Part shown: positions 12,601 through 24,600 of the stretch, piece by piece
Layout: every line of letters begins with the position of its first letter
Position numbering within the stretch: the stretch's first letter is position 1
Source: Liriodendron chinense
Taxonomy: Eukaryota > Streptophyta > Magnoliopsida > Magnoliales > Magnoliaceae
Direction of reading: 5' to 3'
DNA: 64,000 nucleotides
Assembly (NCBI GenBank): GCA_003013855.2
Contig: ML058405.1
Span: forward strand, 2,663,976-2,727,975
The notes under the pieces: generated by a model
The model's input: the letters and a program-made list of their open reading frames with translations, nothing else
What the model was told of the DNA's origin: nothing
The model's database searches: none
Translations under genes and position numbers: made by a program

Positions 12601-15600
12601 ACAAAGAAGAAGGTTTTGTCCACCACCCGCTCTCATCCAACCCATATTTCCTTTCTATCGTCTCCCTCCATCTAGCTCCACCCTCTACCCCAAACCTCCA
12701 CACTCATTTCCCTAGAAATGCTAGATTCATTTCCTCTAATTTTCTTAAACCTACTCCCTCATCCCTCGGTTTGCATACATCTTCCCACTTCATAAGATGA
12801 AACTTGTGTTTCTCTTCCGATCCTTTCCATAAAAAATCCCTTCTCCATCTTTCCAAAATGTTTAGCACTAATTTTGGATACTTGAATAACAACATAAAAT
12901 AGACTGGAAGATTCGACAGACGCGTTTATCATAATCATTCTCCCGCCTACAGATAGATAGCTCGATTTCCATTGGGACATGTTCCGATCACATCGCTTGA
13001 TGACAATGCCCCACATGTGCCTCGCCGGTTTACCTATACAAAACAAAAGGTTGAGGTAAGTAGTCTGAAAAGATCCCACCTTGCAACCAAAAATAGACAC
13101 AAAAAAATTTGTATCTTCTTTAGAGATCTCTAACTCCAAGAATCACACTTTTGCTAATCTTCACCTTCTACCTAGAAACTACCTCAAAAGAAACTATAAT
13201 CGACCTGAGATTCTGCACTTTAAAACTATCTTCCTTACAAAACAGAAGTGTATCATCCGCATATTGTAAATGCGAAATCTGAGAATTTGATCTGTCCACC
13301 CCAAAACCTTCCACCAAACTTCTCTTCTCATATCTCTAACATTTTGCTAAGGGCCTCCATCACAAAAACAAAAAGAAAAGGCAATAACGAATCAGCCTTG
13401 CCATAACCCTCTAGAAGCTGAAAAGAAACCATTCGACAAACCGTTGACCAAAATTGAAAATTTAACCGATATAACACAGGCTTGAATCCATGCTCTCCAT
13501 TTGGCCCTGCATCCCAACCTCCCCAGCATGTAATAAAAAAAGGCTCATTCCACATGATCATAAGCCTTTTCAATATCAAGTTTGCAAACTACATCTTGAT
13601 CCCCTCTTCTCTTACTCGAGTCAATGCATTCATTAGCCAGTAAGGACCCATCAACAATATGTCTCCCATCCACAAAGGCCCCTTGAGAGACCGAGATTAT
13701 GTTCCCCAACACTGCCTGGAATCTAGATGTTAAAACCTTCACCAAAATCTTATATGGGCCACCTAACAGGCTAATAGGACGAAAATCTTTAAGGTTTTCT
13801 ATTCCTTCCCTTTTGGGGATCAAAGTTATGAAGGTTGCCCCTAATTCTGCCACTATAGAACCTTTCTCGAAAAATTTATTCATGAAATGTAGCACATCTC
13901 CCTTAACCAAATCCCAGAATTTCTGAAAGAATGCTAATGGGAAACCATCTGGCCCCAGGGCTTTATCACCACCCAACTCACCCACCACTTTCTTGACTTC
14001 TCCCTCCGAGAAAAGTTGCTCCAATGAATCTTTGCATCGGCCGAAAGATCGTCAAAACATAGGTCGTCAAGGGAAGGGTGATGCAACACATCTTTTGATA
14101 AGAGTTTTTTTTTGTAAAAGTCAACTATAGAACCACTAATTGTCGCCTTCCCCTCAAGCCTTTAACCATCTTCTACAAGAACTTTGATCTTATTTAAGCA
14201 AGCCCCAGCGCTAGCAATTGCATCAAAGAACTTGGTATTTTTATCCCCTTCTTTCAGCCACAATGCCCTCGATCTTTGATGCCATTTAATCTCTTCATCA
14301 CGTAACCTAGCAGCATATTTCACACAATAAACCTCTGGCCAAGCTCTCTCCCCCTCTGTTAGATACCCCACCTCTTCTTTAATATCTAACTTCTGCATTT
14401 CCTGTAACCAAGTAGATGTTTCCTCCTCCCTACCTTGCAAAAACTCTTTTTCCACTCGCTTATCTTACTCTTCAAAATTTTGAACTTTTGAAAAAGGGGG
14501 AAACCTGCACCCCCATAAAATGAAAATGATGTCCACATTCCACTATCAATTTCGCAAAGCCTTCTATCTGTAATCAAGCTAACTCAAATCTGAAAGGACG
14601 TGGACCCCAATTGTCTTCATCTACCTCCAACAGTACCAGGCAATGATCGGAGAAAGGCCTAGGCAAACCACTCTGAAGAATCATTAGAAATTTCTCCACC
14701 CATTCCATTAAAATGAGGAATTTGTCTAACCTAGACTTTGTCAAGTCGGCTCTCCCATTTGACCATGTAAATTTAACACCTCCCATTGGTAGATCCACCA
14801 GCTCATTTTTTGCAATCCAATCAGAAAAATGTTTCAAACTTGTGGACATTCTCCCCCCATCTTCCCCCAATCCGATCTCAGTTTCGAAGACTGCTTTATC
14901 GTCAGAAAATTCAGGAAATCGGTAGCAACTCGAAAGAATGGGACTACTTTAGAGTAAAAGGCTCTGTTTCTGGCACGCTCTGTTTCTGGCACGTTCTCTT
15001 GACGCAAAAGGTCGTGGGATCGAGAAATTGTGAAAACAAGGGTGTTGGAGTTAAAGCCTATGTCTATCGCAAGTTCACACGTGTGCAGACTAAAGTTCTC
15101 ATCGTCACGTGCCTCTTTGTTAAAAGAACACCCTCTCTCCGACTCTACCATATGCAGTCAAGTAGCACTTAGAAAACTCGACCCTTTGTCAATTGGGTTT
15201 TTCGAAACCCCCTCATTTATTTCGAGTTTTTCCATCTAGAAACGTGTCATAGCCGTTTGGACTCTACCTGTAAAAGAAAGTATCGACAATTTGATCCGTA
15301 CTTCCAAAAATAGATCTGACACTCCACGCATCCAGCTCATAGATGCACCTCTTGCCTCCCCTGTTTCTAAGCTAATAGTCTCTCAACAGCACTCCCCAAA
15401 TAGAATCGAAGTATCGCTAGAGTATGGAAACCGTGCTCCATCTTCAACAGCAATCCCGAACTCCATTAGCGGATCTCGCACCTCCGAAGTATGTTGATTC
15501 TTCTCCTCGTGCACCAAGGTCGCTATTTTGACATACTTTACCCTTGTGAAAACCTGTTTCGGGAAAAGGAATTGTTTTTGCTTCTTGATTTTGAGACAAG

Positions 15601-18600
15601 CGAAGCGCATTTCAACATTATCGTCCGTGTTCTTATCGACCCATACAACCTCTCCGATATAGGCTCCTAATTCTTTGATAATATCGTCCATCCAAAGCTC
15701 AAGAGGGATCTTCCATATCCGGTAACAATGTTCTTCCCTCCCGAATACAAACTATTCCTCCCATTTTCGAATGTTAGTGATAATGTCAAAGTGGAGTCTT
15801 TTGCATGCCGCAAGAACCTCTTCCGCATGATCTTCGCACCCCAATGAAAGAAGCATCTTACCAACCTGAAGGGTTTCAACAACTTTTCTTGTGAAAACCC
15901 TTCACAATTTTCGATCAACCACCCTACCACCCTTTCTTCCACTATCCCCAATTTAACTATAATAACAAAGCAAAACCCAAAAGACTGTAGGGATTCATCT
16001 AACACTATTATCTATACACACGATAGATCCTTCATCCGACAATTCCCTCCAAACGCACCTATCGACCTGATTGAGCATGTCCTCTCTGATTTCACCTTTT
16101 TTTGCTTAATATTTGATATCGCTTCCTTGTATGATTTGGCTCACACATTCTGCATTGTTTTTCCGGACATCAGAGCCCCCGGTCGAGCCCCATTTTGTCT
16201 GATTCCCAGAGTAACTTTCTCTTTTGATTTCAGCACTCCAGGTTTGAAATAAACTTTCCATTCACTGTTCTTCCTTTCTGGACCATACTTAGCACATTGG
16301 ACTCTGAGTTTAATCCCCCCGAAACTCTCCCTGAACAATTGGTGAATGGCTTGGTTCATCTCCTCCATTGTGCCCATTCGTATGAAAGTAAAACCCCTTC
16401 GAGAGTTTGAGATCCTGTCTTTCGGAACCACTACCTCCATTACCACCCCAACGCTGCCAAAGACCCTATCAAAGTTTACCAGTGACCAACCTTCCAGAAA
16501 AGATTGGACAAAGAGGGTCGGATACTCCGACAAAGGTACCTTTCCTCTTCTCCCAGATTCTGAAAAGCCATTCTTTTTATTTGTTACCATCTGCCATTCC
16601 TCGTGTTCGTCCCCAGCCTCCATTAACGACGGATTTGCTTCTTTCCCGATTCGTTTTTCTTTCCACTGCATCACAGCATCACAATCTACTGTAACATATC
16701 TACTGTGGCTTTTTGTTCTTTTTGCCATGGAAAGGGGTGGTGCCTCCACAATTGAAACCAAATAGGTGAGCTTTCAGACTATTGACTAAGCAAAGTTTAT
16801 TATACTTCAGACTGATTTAAACTTAGCAACACTAGAATTTTTTGTTTTTCTGTCAAAAGAATCCTAGAGGTCATATTTAATCCAATCTTTTGTTCGTTGT
16901 TCATGGTAGCAATAATGTTAAGCAGCTCCTAAAAATATCACTTATTGCAACATACATGGGGGAGCAAAAATTTCTAAACAATGGGGAGTAAATCACCATG
17001 GGAAGCCGTCATTGAAAGAATGGAGAGGAAGCTTGCCCCCTGGAAGAGCAATACGTATCGCTCAAGGGCCATCTTACTTTGATTAAACCAGCTCTTTCTA
17101 ACCTTCCCACATACTTCCTTTCTCTATTCTATTGTCCTAAGTCCATTACCCTCATGATAGAGAAGCTTCGTAGAGATTTTCTATGTAATAGCAGCTCCCC
17201 CCACTACAAATTCCACCTCCTTAGTTGGTCAAAACACTGAGGGAGGTGCCAGAATTAGGACCTTGACTGACGTTAACTCAACTCGTTTGTGGAAATGGCT
17301 TTAGCACTTTGGAATGGAGATCGGAAGCAGGTAAAGGGAGTACTAAGCAGCTAAATACGGTGTTGACGAGGGGGGGTGGTTCACTAAATCCACCACCCTT
17401 TACAGAGCCTCCAGCACTAGAAAGCCATTACAGGGATTGAGGTGCCCTTTCTTGAAGGTGTCACTTTCAGCCTAGGTAATGGTTCTGGCTGGATAAATGG
17501 ATTTTAAATAGACCCCTTGCCGCCGTCTTCCCCGATCTAGCTGGGATTTCCTCCAACCTCTCTTCTTCTGTGAAGGATTGTTTCTCTCCGATTGGTACAG
17601 GAGCTTGGTGAGCCCTCACTGAGTTAGAATCAGAAGCTTTCCTTGATCTTCTCCCCCTTCAAGGGATTCAACCTTCTCCGGATTCTGATGACAGCCTCCC
17701 CTGGTCGTTCTCCTTCTGATGTCTTTACAACCAAGTCCTTCTACACCTCCATCACAGGCTCTTCTTTGAATCAAGCTCTAGACTTCCCCTGTTTTGGGCT
17801 CTATCTTTGTTTCCCTCCTTCGTTTTTAATATATTTCTCAAAAAAAAACAAAAAAAAAAAGCGAAGAATTAGGTGGACACTTTAAAAGAGAAAACACTTT
17901 TGAAGTGTTTGTGGCACAATGTCACAAATGCCAAATCTCCAAAGGTCATGTGCATAACACCGAACGTTATATGGCTCTTCCTGTTTCATTCTCGCCACAG
18001 GTGGACAGTCTCTGATTTCTAAGATCTAGGGGAGAAAATTCAACCTTTGATGACCATTTCTCAAAAGCGATCCACTTCATACCATCCAACTAGACAATTG
18101 ATGCCACATCTTCAAGGAAATCATGATACTTCACAGGGTGTCAAATAATGTAACTGTGAATCATGATTTGAAGTTTGTAGGTCACTTCTAACACACTTTA
18201 TTGAAGAGTTTGGAGATAAAGTGCTTAGCTAACTTACAACCATCAAAAGGACGACCAATCCAAGGTAGTCAACAGGAGCCTTGGTAACTCTCGATGAGTA
18301 TCATAGACGATAATGAATCACAATGGAACTTAGCTTTAACCGCAGCCAAGTTTGCCTACAACAGCTCAATAAATCATACATCAGAAAATCTCTATTGGAG
18401 ATCGAAAACCTAAGTCCACACCATTTACTTGACTTAGCACTATTATAGGTAGAAGATTGAATGAGTGATGCTGCTCAAGCTTTTTCCAAACACATGTGAG
18501 ACATGCAAGCTCAAACAAAGAAGAAGATTGAAGACAGTAACACCAAGTATCAAGAAGCTGCGTATGAACACCATCGAGAGAAGTAATATAAAGAACGTGA

Positions 18601-21600
18601 TTTGTTTAGGGTTTATCTCCACAAAAAAGGTTTCCAATGAGAAATTATAACAAGCTCAAGTATAAGAAACTTGGCTGTGCCGAGTCAAGGGAAAGTTGGG
18701 TGAGAATGCCTAGGAGATCAAATGTTCAAGTACCATGGTAAGGTGCATAACATGCAAGACAACGTTATTGTTGATATGGACAAACAACTCCCAAAGAAAT
18801 AGACCATATCTTTGTGATAGAGTTGTTGCTATCTTAGATGGATTAGATTGATTTGAAAATAATCTAATAGCTGGAAAATGTTGACTAAAGATACGTAAAC
18901 TAAGGATTTTAGGCCGTCCTTTAGGGTCAATCAAAGGGGTGCTTCTAGCAGGTAGAAGAGAGAACATTCCCCCAAGTTATGTGAAAATTTATTTTAGCAT
19001 TCATAAGAAGTGAAGTTCTAACTTAATAAAATTGTTTATCCCTCTCCACTACAATATTCTTTTGGGTGTTTTACTCGTCTACTCATGCGATTTAGGTATC
19101 AAAATCTCATTGATTCCATTAGCCAGATTGCATCAGGAATCTACGAATGGTAACATACATGAACATCAAAAAATTTACGACTTGGACAAGGCCAATCTAA
19201 CTACAAAAATGGAATGAAACAAGGATAAAACATATTTGGTACAAAATTTCTAGCAAGCAACTTTTCCAAGAAAAAACAGTTATAAATAAATATACATCCT
19301 CCAATCTGAGGGGGTTCTAAACAGTATCTGTTCTTGTACGGTTGTACCTATCATTCAAAGAGTTTACTCATTTATTCATCCAAGAGTACCTGCCGGGACA
19401 TTCACCATTTATTTTCCACAAACACTCTTACCCTTATTAGTTAAACACTAGACGATTGAACCCCCTCAGATTGGATGCCCCAGGTTCATCCTGATCACAC
19501 ACTACTCTTCCAAGGCATTTCCGCTTCCTAACATTTTCAAACATCAGCTCTCCTGTTCCGGCTTCCCCTCACATTTTGTGCAAGGTGAAAGATAATGTGT
19601 CTTACAAAATCAATGAAGTTCAAGTTTCATTGCACAAACTATATTTTGATATCAAAAATTAAAAACAGAACTTATATTTCGATATTTCAATTCTGTAAGT
19701 AACAAGATACTTGAACTGCCATCAAAATGATCTTGAGCTAAACTGCCAAGAATCACTTTGTAAGAAATAGTTCGGTGTAATACTTATAGTTTCCCAAGTT
19801 CCAGACTAATCACTGATCCAACATATTTAGATAAAAACAGCTGGAGATCTGGTAAGGTTAGATTCGCTAGATCAAGTAATTGATCACCAAATGGTCAATC
19901 ACAAATTGAAGGTGATTTTTTATTGGGAGACACCATCTACACCCACCTTTGCTGCTAGCAGCACCCATTAATTCTACTTTTAGATATTCAATGGTGTAAA
20001 GCCATAATCTTATCTAACCAAAAGTGGATATGGTGCCGCCAGAGTTCAGAGTGGTGTAAATAGTGATTTCCTTCATGGACTAAAGAAAATTGCTAATTAA
20101 GCCTTGCAGAATTGTAAGATAATAATTACTGAAATGATTTCAAAACCTTCCATAAACACACTAGTTAGATGTAATAGCAAAGAAATAGTGTAGCATCACA
20201 AATATCTACAGTACGATAATCTATAGTTTTCCTTTAGTGAATGACAATCTACATAGTCACCAATAATCTGCAGCAAGGTTCTCCAAGATAAAACCAGCAA
20301 AGGGAATGGGATGAAAAAAATCCAACACTCTTGCATAATTCAAATTCACTTCAAATTACTCAATTCAACTCCAACCATCTCTTTGCTAACATCACCAAGC
20401 AACGGGCTTCGGCTACCTTTCGGTATGATATATGACAGAATTACATGGCCAAGAAATTGAGCCTTTACCTGGGATAACAATGTCCCCAAGCCCAAGCATG
20501 GAGAAGGGTCGAGAAGAATCTGATGTTGGAAATAAAAGCTGCCACAATAAGAAAATCAGAGAAACTGAACAGCGGATTTAAACTCGAATTTATATTACAG
20601 CTTATTCTGAAAGTTCATTGCAAGAAAAAATGACAATATCAATTAAAAAGTACTAACCTTTATAGGGGCATCAAAAGATTTTGCAACGCTAACCATCACA
20701 GGGGTAAAAAAGACCCAAAAGATATCATACACAAACAATCCAGCCTGCCATTAGAAAAAATATAAAGGCATTAAACCCTAAATCACATAATGCGAGAATC
20801 ATTGTCAACCAGAACCATTTCTAATATGATCAGAATGTCTGAAATAGTTTTTAAAAATAAAACAGCAGGAATATGTCTTGTGATTAGCAGTTTAGAGTAT
20901 CAGTATTGTTACACATATCTATGACTGCGGATATGTTAACATTTATCGGTATCACCAACATTACCACCAATATTTGGAAAAATATCGTTGACCAATATAA
21001 ATATTGGAGAAACATTGGGGAAAAGGTGAAATTTTCAGTGAAACTTCATAAGATGTTAACAGACGTGTTTACACATTTAAGAATTAAAATATTACAAAAA
21101 ACAGTTGTATATAATAAATTTCCATTTTATTTGGGCCTAAACCATGTGTAGTTGGAAAAATCTAGTGCAATTATATCCAAAATGATCCTATATCATTCAG
21201 ACGACATAAAGTGCAAGTAATAAAACATAAACAATAAATCTAAAAACCAATGTTTCAAATAGCACTTGTAGCGTAGTGTAGCCGTTGCACTACGTAGCCT
21301 ACTAAATAGGGGTTGTAGCATACATAGAGTACGTTACGATGTATTTTTTATTATTATATTTATATATTTATTTACATTTTTTTTTGTATCTAATGTCGAG
21401 AAATGTGCCACTTGTATTATACTTGATATTTTTAACATGTGGGATTTTTATTTCTTTTCATACTTGTGGCTTGTGGTTTCAATTAGACATTGCTAATTAA
21501 AGTGGTTTTCTTAGAAAGTTTTGATGTGATAATTATTTTATTTGATTTATATATGTGGATTGGCTTTCAATAAATGATAATCAATAATTTTTTTAACGTG

Positions 21601-24600
21601 CTTATAGTAGAAAAAATGGATCATCTTCTAGGCATTTTTATATTTTTTCGCCTTTTTTCTTACTATTGATCATATTTTTCCTATTTTTAAATTAAAAATT
21701 AGAAGTATCATGTAGCTTACACTACATGCTACAGAGGGATGAGGGCTACACAACACACTACCACTATTTAAAACACTGGTGAAAAGTAAAGAGAATGAAA
21801 ACATACCTTTGCCTCAAACCCACATGGAGTTTCAAGGCAACTCGATGTCATTATCATTGTCCCTTGTACAAAAAATTGAGATTTTTGGTTTTTTGGCGAT
21901 TTTTCCTGATTTTTCTTTCAAATTCCTTCGATTTACGTAAGTATTCCTGGTATCAACAATATCATATTGTTCAAATTCGTTAGAGTGGAGAGATTGAGAA
22001 GGATGTCATCCATGGAATTCAAGTTGGGTGGAAATTTTAGAAATGTGCCTCTAGAGTTTTATGTTATTGTCGTGTACCACTCAAACTGAAAGGGAAATTG
22101 TATAGCATAGCTACAAGACCAGCCATACTTTATAAACATAATGTTAGGCAGTTAAGGAATAACATGTTCATAGGATGTGTGGCTGAAATGAGGATGTTGA
22201 GATGGATGAGTGGCAAGACAAGGATAGAAGTAGAAGTGAATGCATTTGAGGGAACCTAGGAGTAGCACCAATAGGTGATAAGATGAGGGAAAGTAGACTC
22301 GGATGGTTTGGTCATGTGCAATGAAGACCAAGTACTACACCAGTTAGGAGTGAGTTGGTACAAATTGAAGGCTCTAAAAGGGGAAGGGGAACGCCCCGAA
22401 AGGATGTGGGTGGAGGTAGTACAAAAAGACTTAATAACCTATGGTCTAATTGAAGTTATGACCCTTGACAGAGTGGAATGGCATATAGGATTCATGCAGC
22501 CAATGTCAATTAGTTGTAACAAGGCTTAGATGATAATGATGTTAATGATGATGATGATCCCTTGTATTGACCTTTTTTTTCTTTTTGAAGGATAATGGAA
22601 AATTTTATTAGAAAGGGCTCACTTGCAAAAGAAAGACAGGAAAAGAATACAAGGGAGCCCACAAGAATTACAACCAAAATGTAGACATATTACAATTATT
22701 CACGTCTTCCAAAAGAGATGTCCATTCAGACACGAACTCCTTAATTAAAGCCACTACCACCTTGACCAAGCCTGAGGAGTTCTAAAAGCACCGACTTTTC
22801 CTCTCACCCTAAATTGACCACCACACGGTGAAACCAAATGCCACATAACCCCATCTTTCTTCCCCACACTTCACCCATGCAATGCCCAAAGGAGGTCCCT
22901 CACCCTACATGACATAACCCAGGGCATTCTAAAAATAGCATGAAAGTGCGCCCACATCTTGAGTGTGAAAGGACATGCAATGAATTGATGATCAATAGAC
23001 TCGGCCACTTGCATGCGCAAGCAACAAATGTTCAAAATGATCGTGGACCTCTTCTGGAGATTATCTATCGTCAAAACCTTCTTCCTACCCACCAGCCAAG
23101 TGAAGACGCAACCTTACGAGGCGCACCATAGAACCAAAAATGATAGGCATTGTACCCATCTATACCCATCCCACCTTGATGAATCATCTTGTATAAGATC
23201 TAACCAAGAACTGACCTAAGCTGCGGGCGCTCCACTCCACACCATAGAGTCGATTCCCCCATTAAGGAGACATTCTACAATCGGACCATAAGGGAAACAA
23301 ACTCATCCAACTCGCTATCCGAAAGATTTCTCCTACAAGGAGGCATCCAACACACTTGAGCGGCAAAGAGAGTAACAATCCGCCACTTCCAAATCCTTGG
23401 AAGGAGTTAAACAAGCCCATCTAGGGAAATCTAGTTGCAAGGGAGAATCACCACACCAAACATCCTCCCAAAACCTTACTCTGATCCCATCACCTAAGGA
23501 AAGAGAGATTCCTTTCCTGAACTCCAACCTTATAGCCGATACAGACTTACAATGTTAGACGTCCTATAGAGAGAGGATTGGTGATTATCTCACACCAGAA
23601 GCAACCTTCCTCCATCCCAAAAGATCATAACCAATTAGCAAGAGCAGCAAGATTCATATACATAAGTTTTGTAATCCCGCTCTACCCTGAAACACAGGCC
23701 TACACACCTCCTCCCATTTCAAGAGGTGAAATTAGTAACCATCTTCAGAACCCTCCATAAGAAGTCCCTCCTAAGCTTATCCAACATTTCCCACACGGCT
23801 TGTGGGGACTTAAATAGGGGCATGAAATATAATGGCATGTTGGAAAAAGGTTTCTTTTATTAGAATCAATCGACCACCAAGGAGAGGTAGCGACTCTTCC
23901 ACTTAAACAGTTTCCTTTGGATTTTCTCTATCACCTTGTCTGATAGATGCTTGGCAGGCTTCCCTATACACAACGAGAGCCCCAAGTATAACATCTGACA
24001 AAAGTGAATACTTGCTCCCCCATAAGAATACAGCTTGCAAACCTCTGACCAATTAAGGAGGTGAAATTTGTGATTGTCAAAGTGACCGTTCCAAAGAAAA
24101 TAGGGACTAAATTTGTCGATCCTAAGCAAGACTGATTTAGGACAAGGATAGAGCGAAAGAAAATAGGTGGGCATATTGGAAAGCACTGCTTTGATGAGGA
24201 TAAGGAGGCCTACAAGAGATAGGCATCTACTTTTCCAAGGCGCCAATTTGTGTTCTATTCTTTCAATAACCACATCCCAGAGGTGCTCGGGAGGCTTCCA
24301 AATACAGAGGGGGAGACCAAGATACGCGGTTAGGAAGGCCCCGGCCTTGCAACTGAAAACCTCAGCCAAACTGGAGAGGCAATCCAAAGGAATGTTAATG
24401 CCTAACATTTTTTTTTTTTTTTTTTGGGAGATAACAAAGAAATTTATTAAAAAGGCTCACAAAAGGAGCAAAGAAAACAACTCCAAACTCGACAAGTCGG
24501 GCCCAACACTCTCAGAAATTGGAGGTTCTTCTAATAGCCTCCTTCTCCCTGGGCTGAATATTTCTAAAACAGCAGTCATTCCTCACCCCCCAGATAGTCC

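Larger units (their letters stand above)
11585..16977 (-). mobile_element. L1-type LINE, near full length with internal deletion, nested in opposite orientation
   Basis: The poly-A tail appears as the T-run 11585-11602. Going up the minus strand: zinc-finger domain (11700-12150), thumb/connection region (12290-13140), RT (13330-14030), linker (14160-14580), endonuclease C-terminal half (14574-14890), ORF1 tail (15383-16005) and ORF1 RRM (16141-16761). It splits the plus-strand LINE between CIGS and SPWEAVIE; flanks at 11571-11584 (ATTGGCAGCTTGCA) and about 16975 (AATGGGGAGTAAAT) may be a decayed target duplication, so the right edge is approximate. Frameshifts and stops are present in both ORFs. 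Confidence 0.8.
10185..17861 (+). mobile_element. Plant L1-type LINE, 5'-truncated, in four pieces (host of nested insertions)
   Basis: Pieces at 10185-10464, 11195-11319, 11542-11584 and 16978-17861 form one reading path of a LINE ORF2. Order: KGFFTSSRGLRQ near 10230, a degenerate YxDD region near 10375-10400, SLRMVIT then CFEAILGLDINLYKSELLGI, GCKTGSF then PSKYLGLPHCIGS, then SPWEAVIERMERKLAPWKS. It ends with a poly-A tail at about 17839-17861. Three elements interrupt it: a hAT-like element (10465-11186), a SINE (11320-11530) and a minus-strand LINE (11585-16977). Frameshifts and stops are frequent, so it is not active. Confidence 0.8.
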
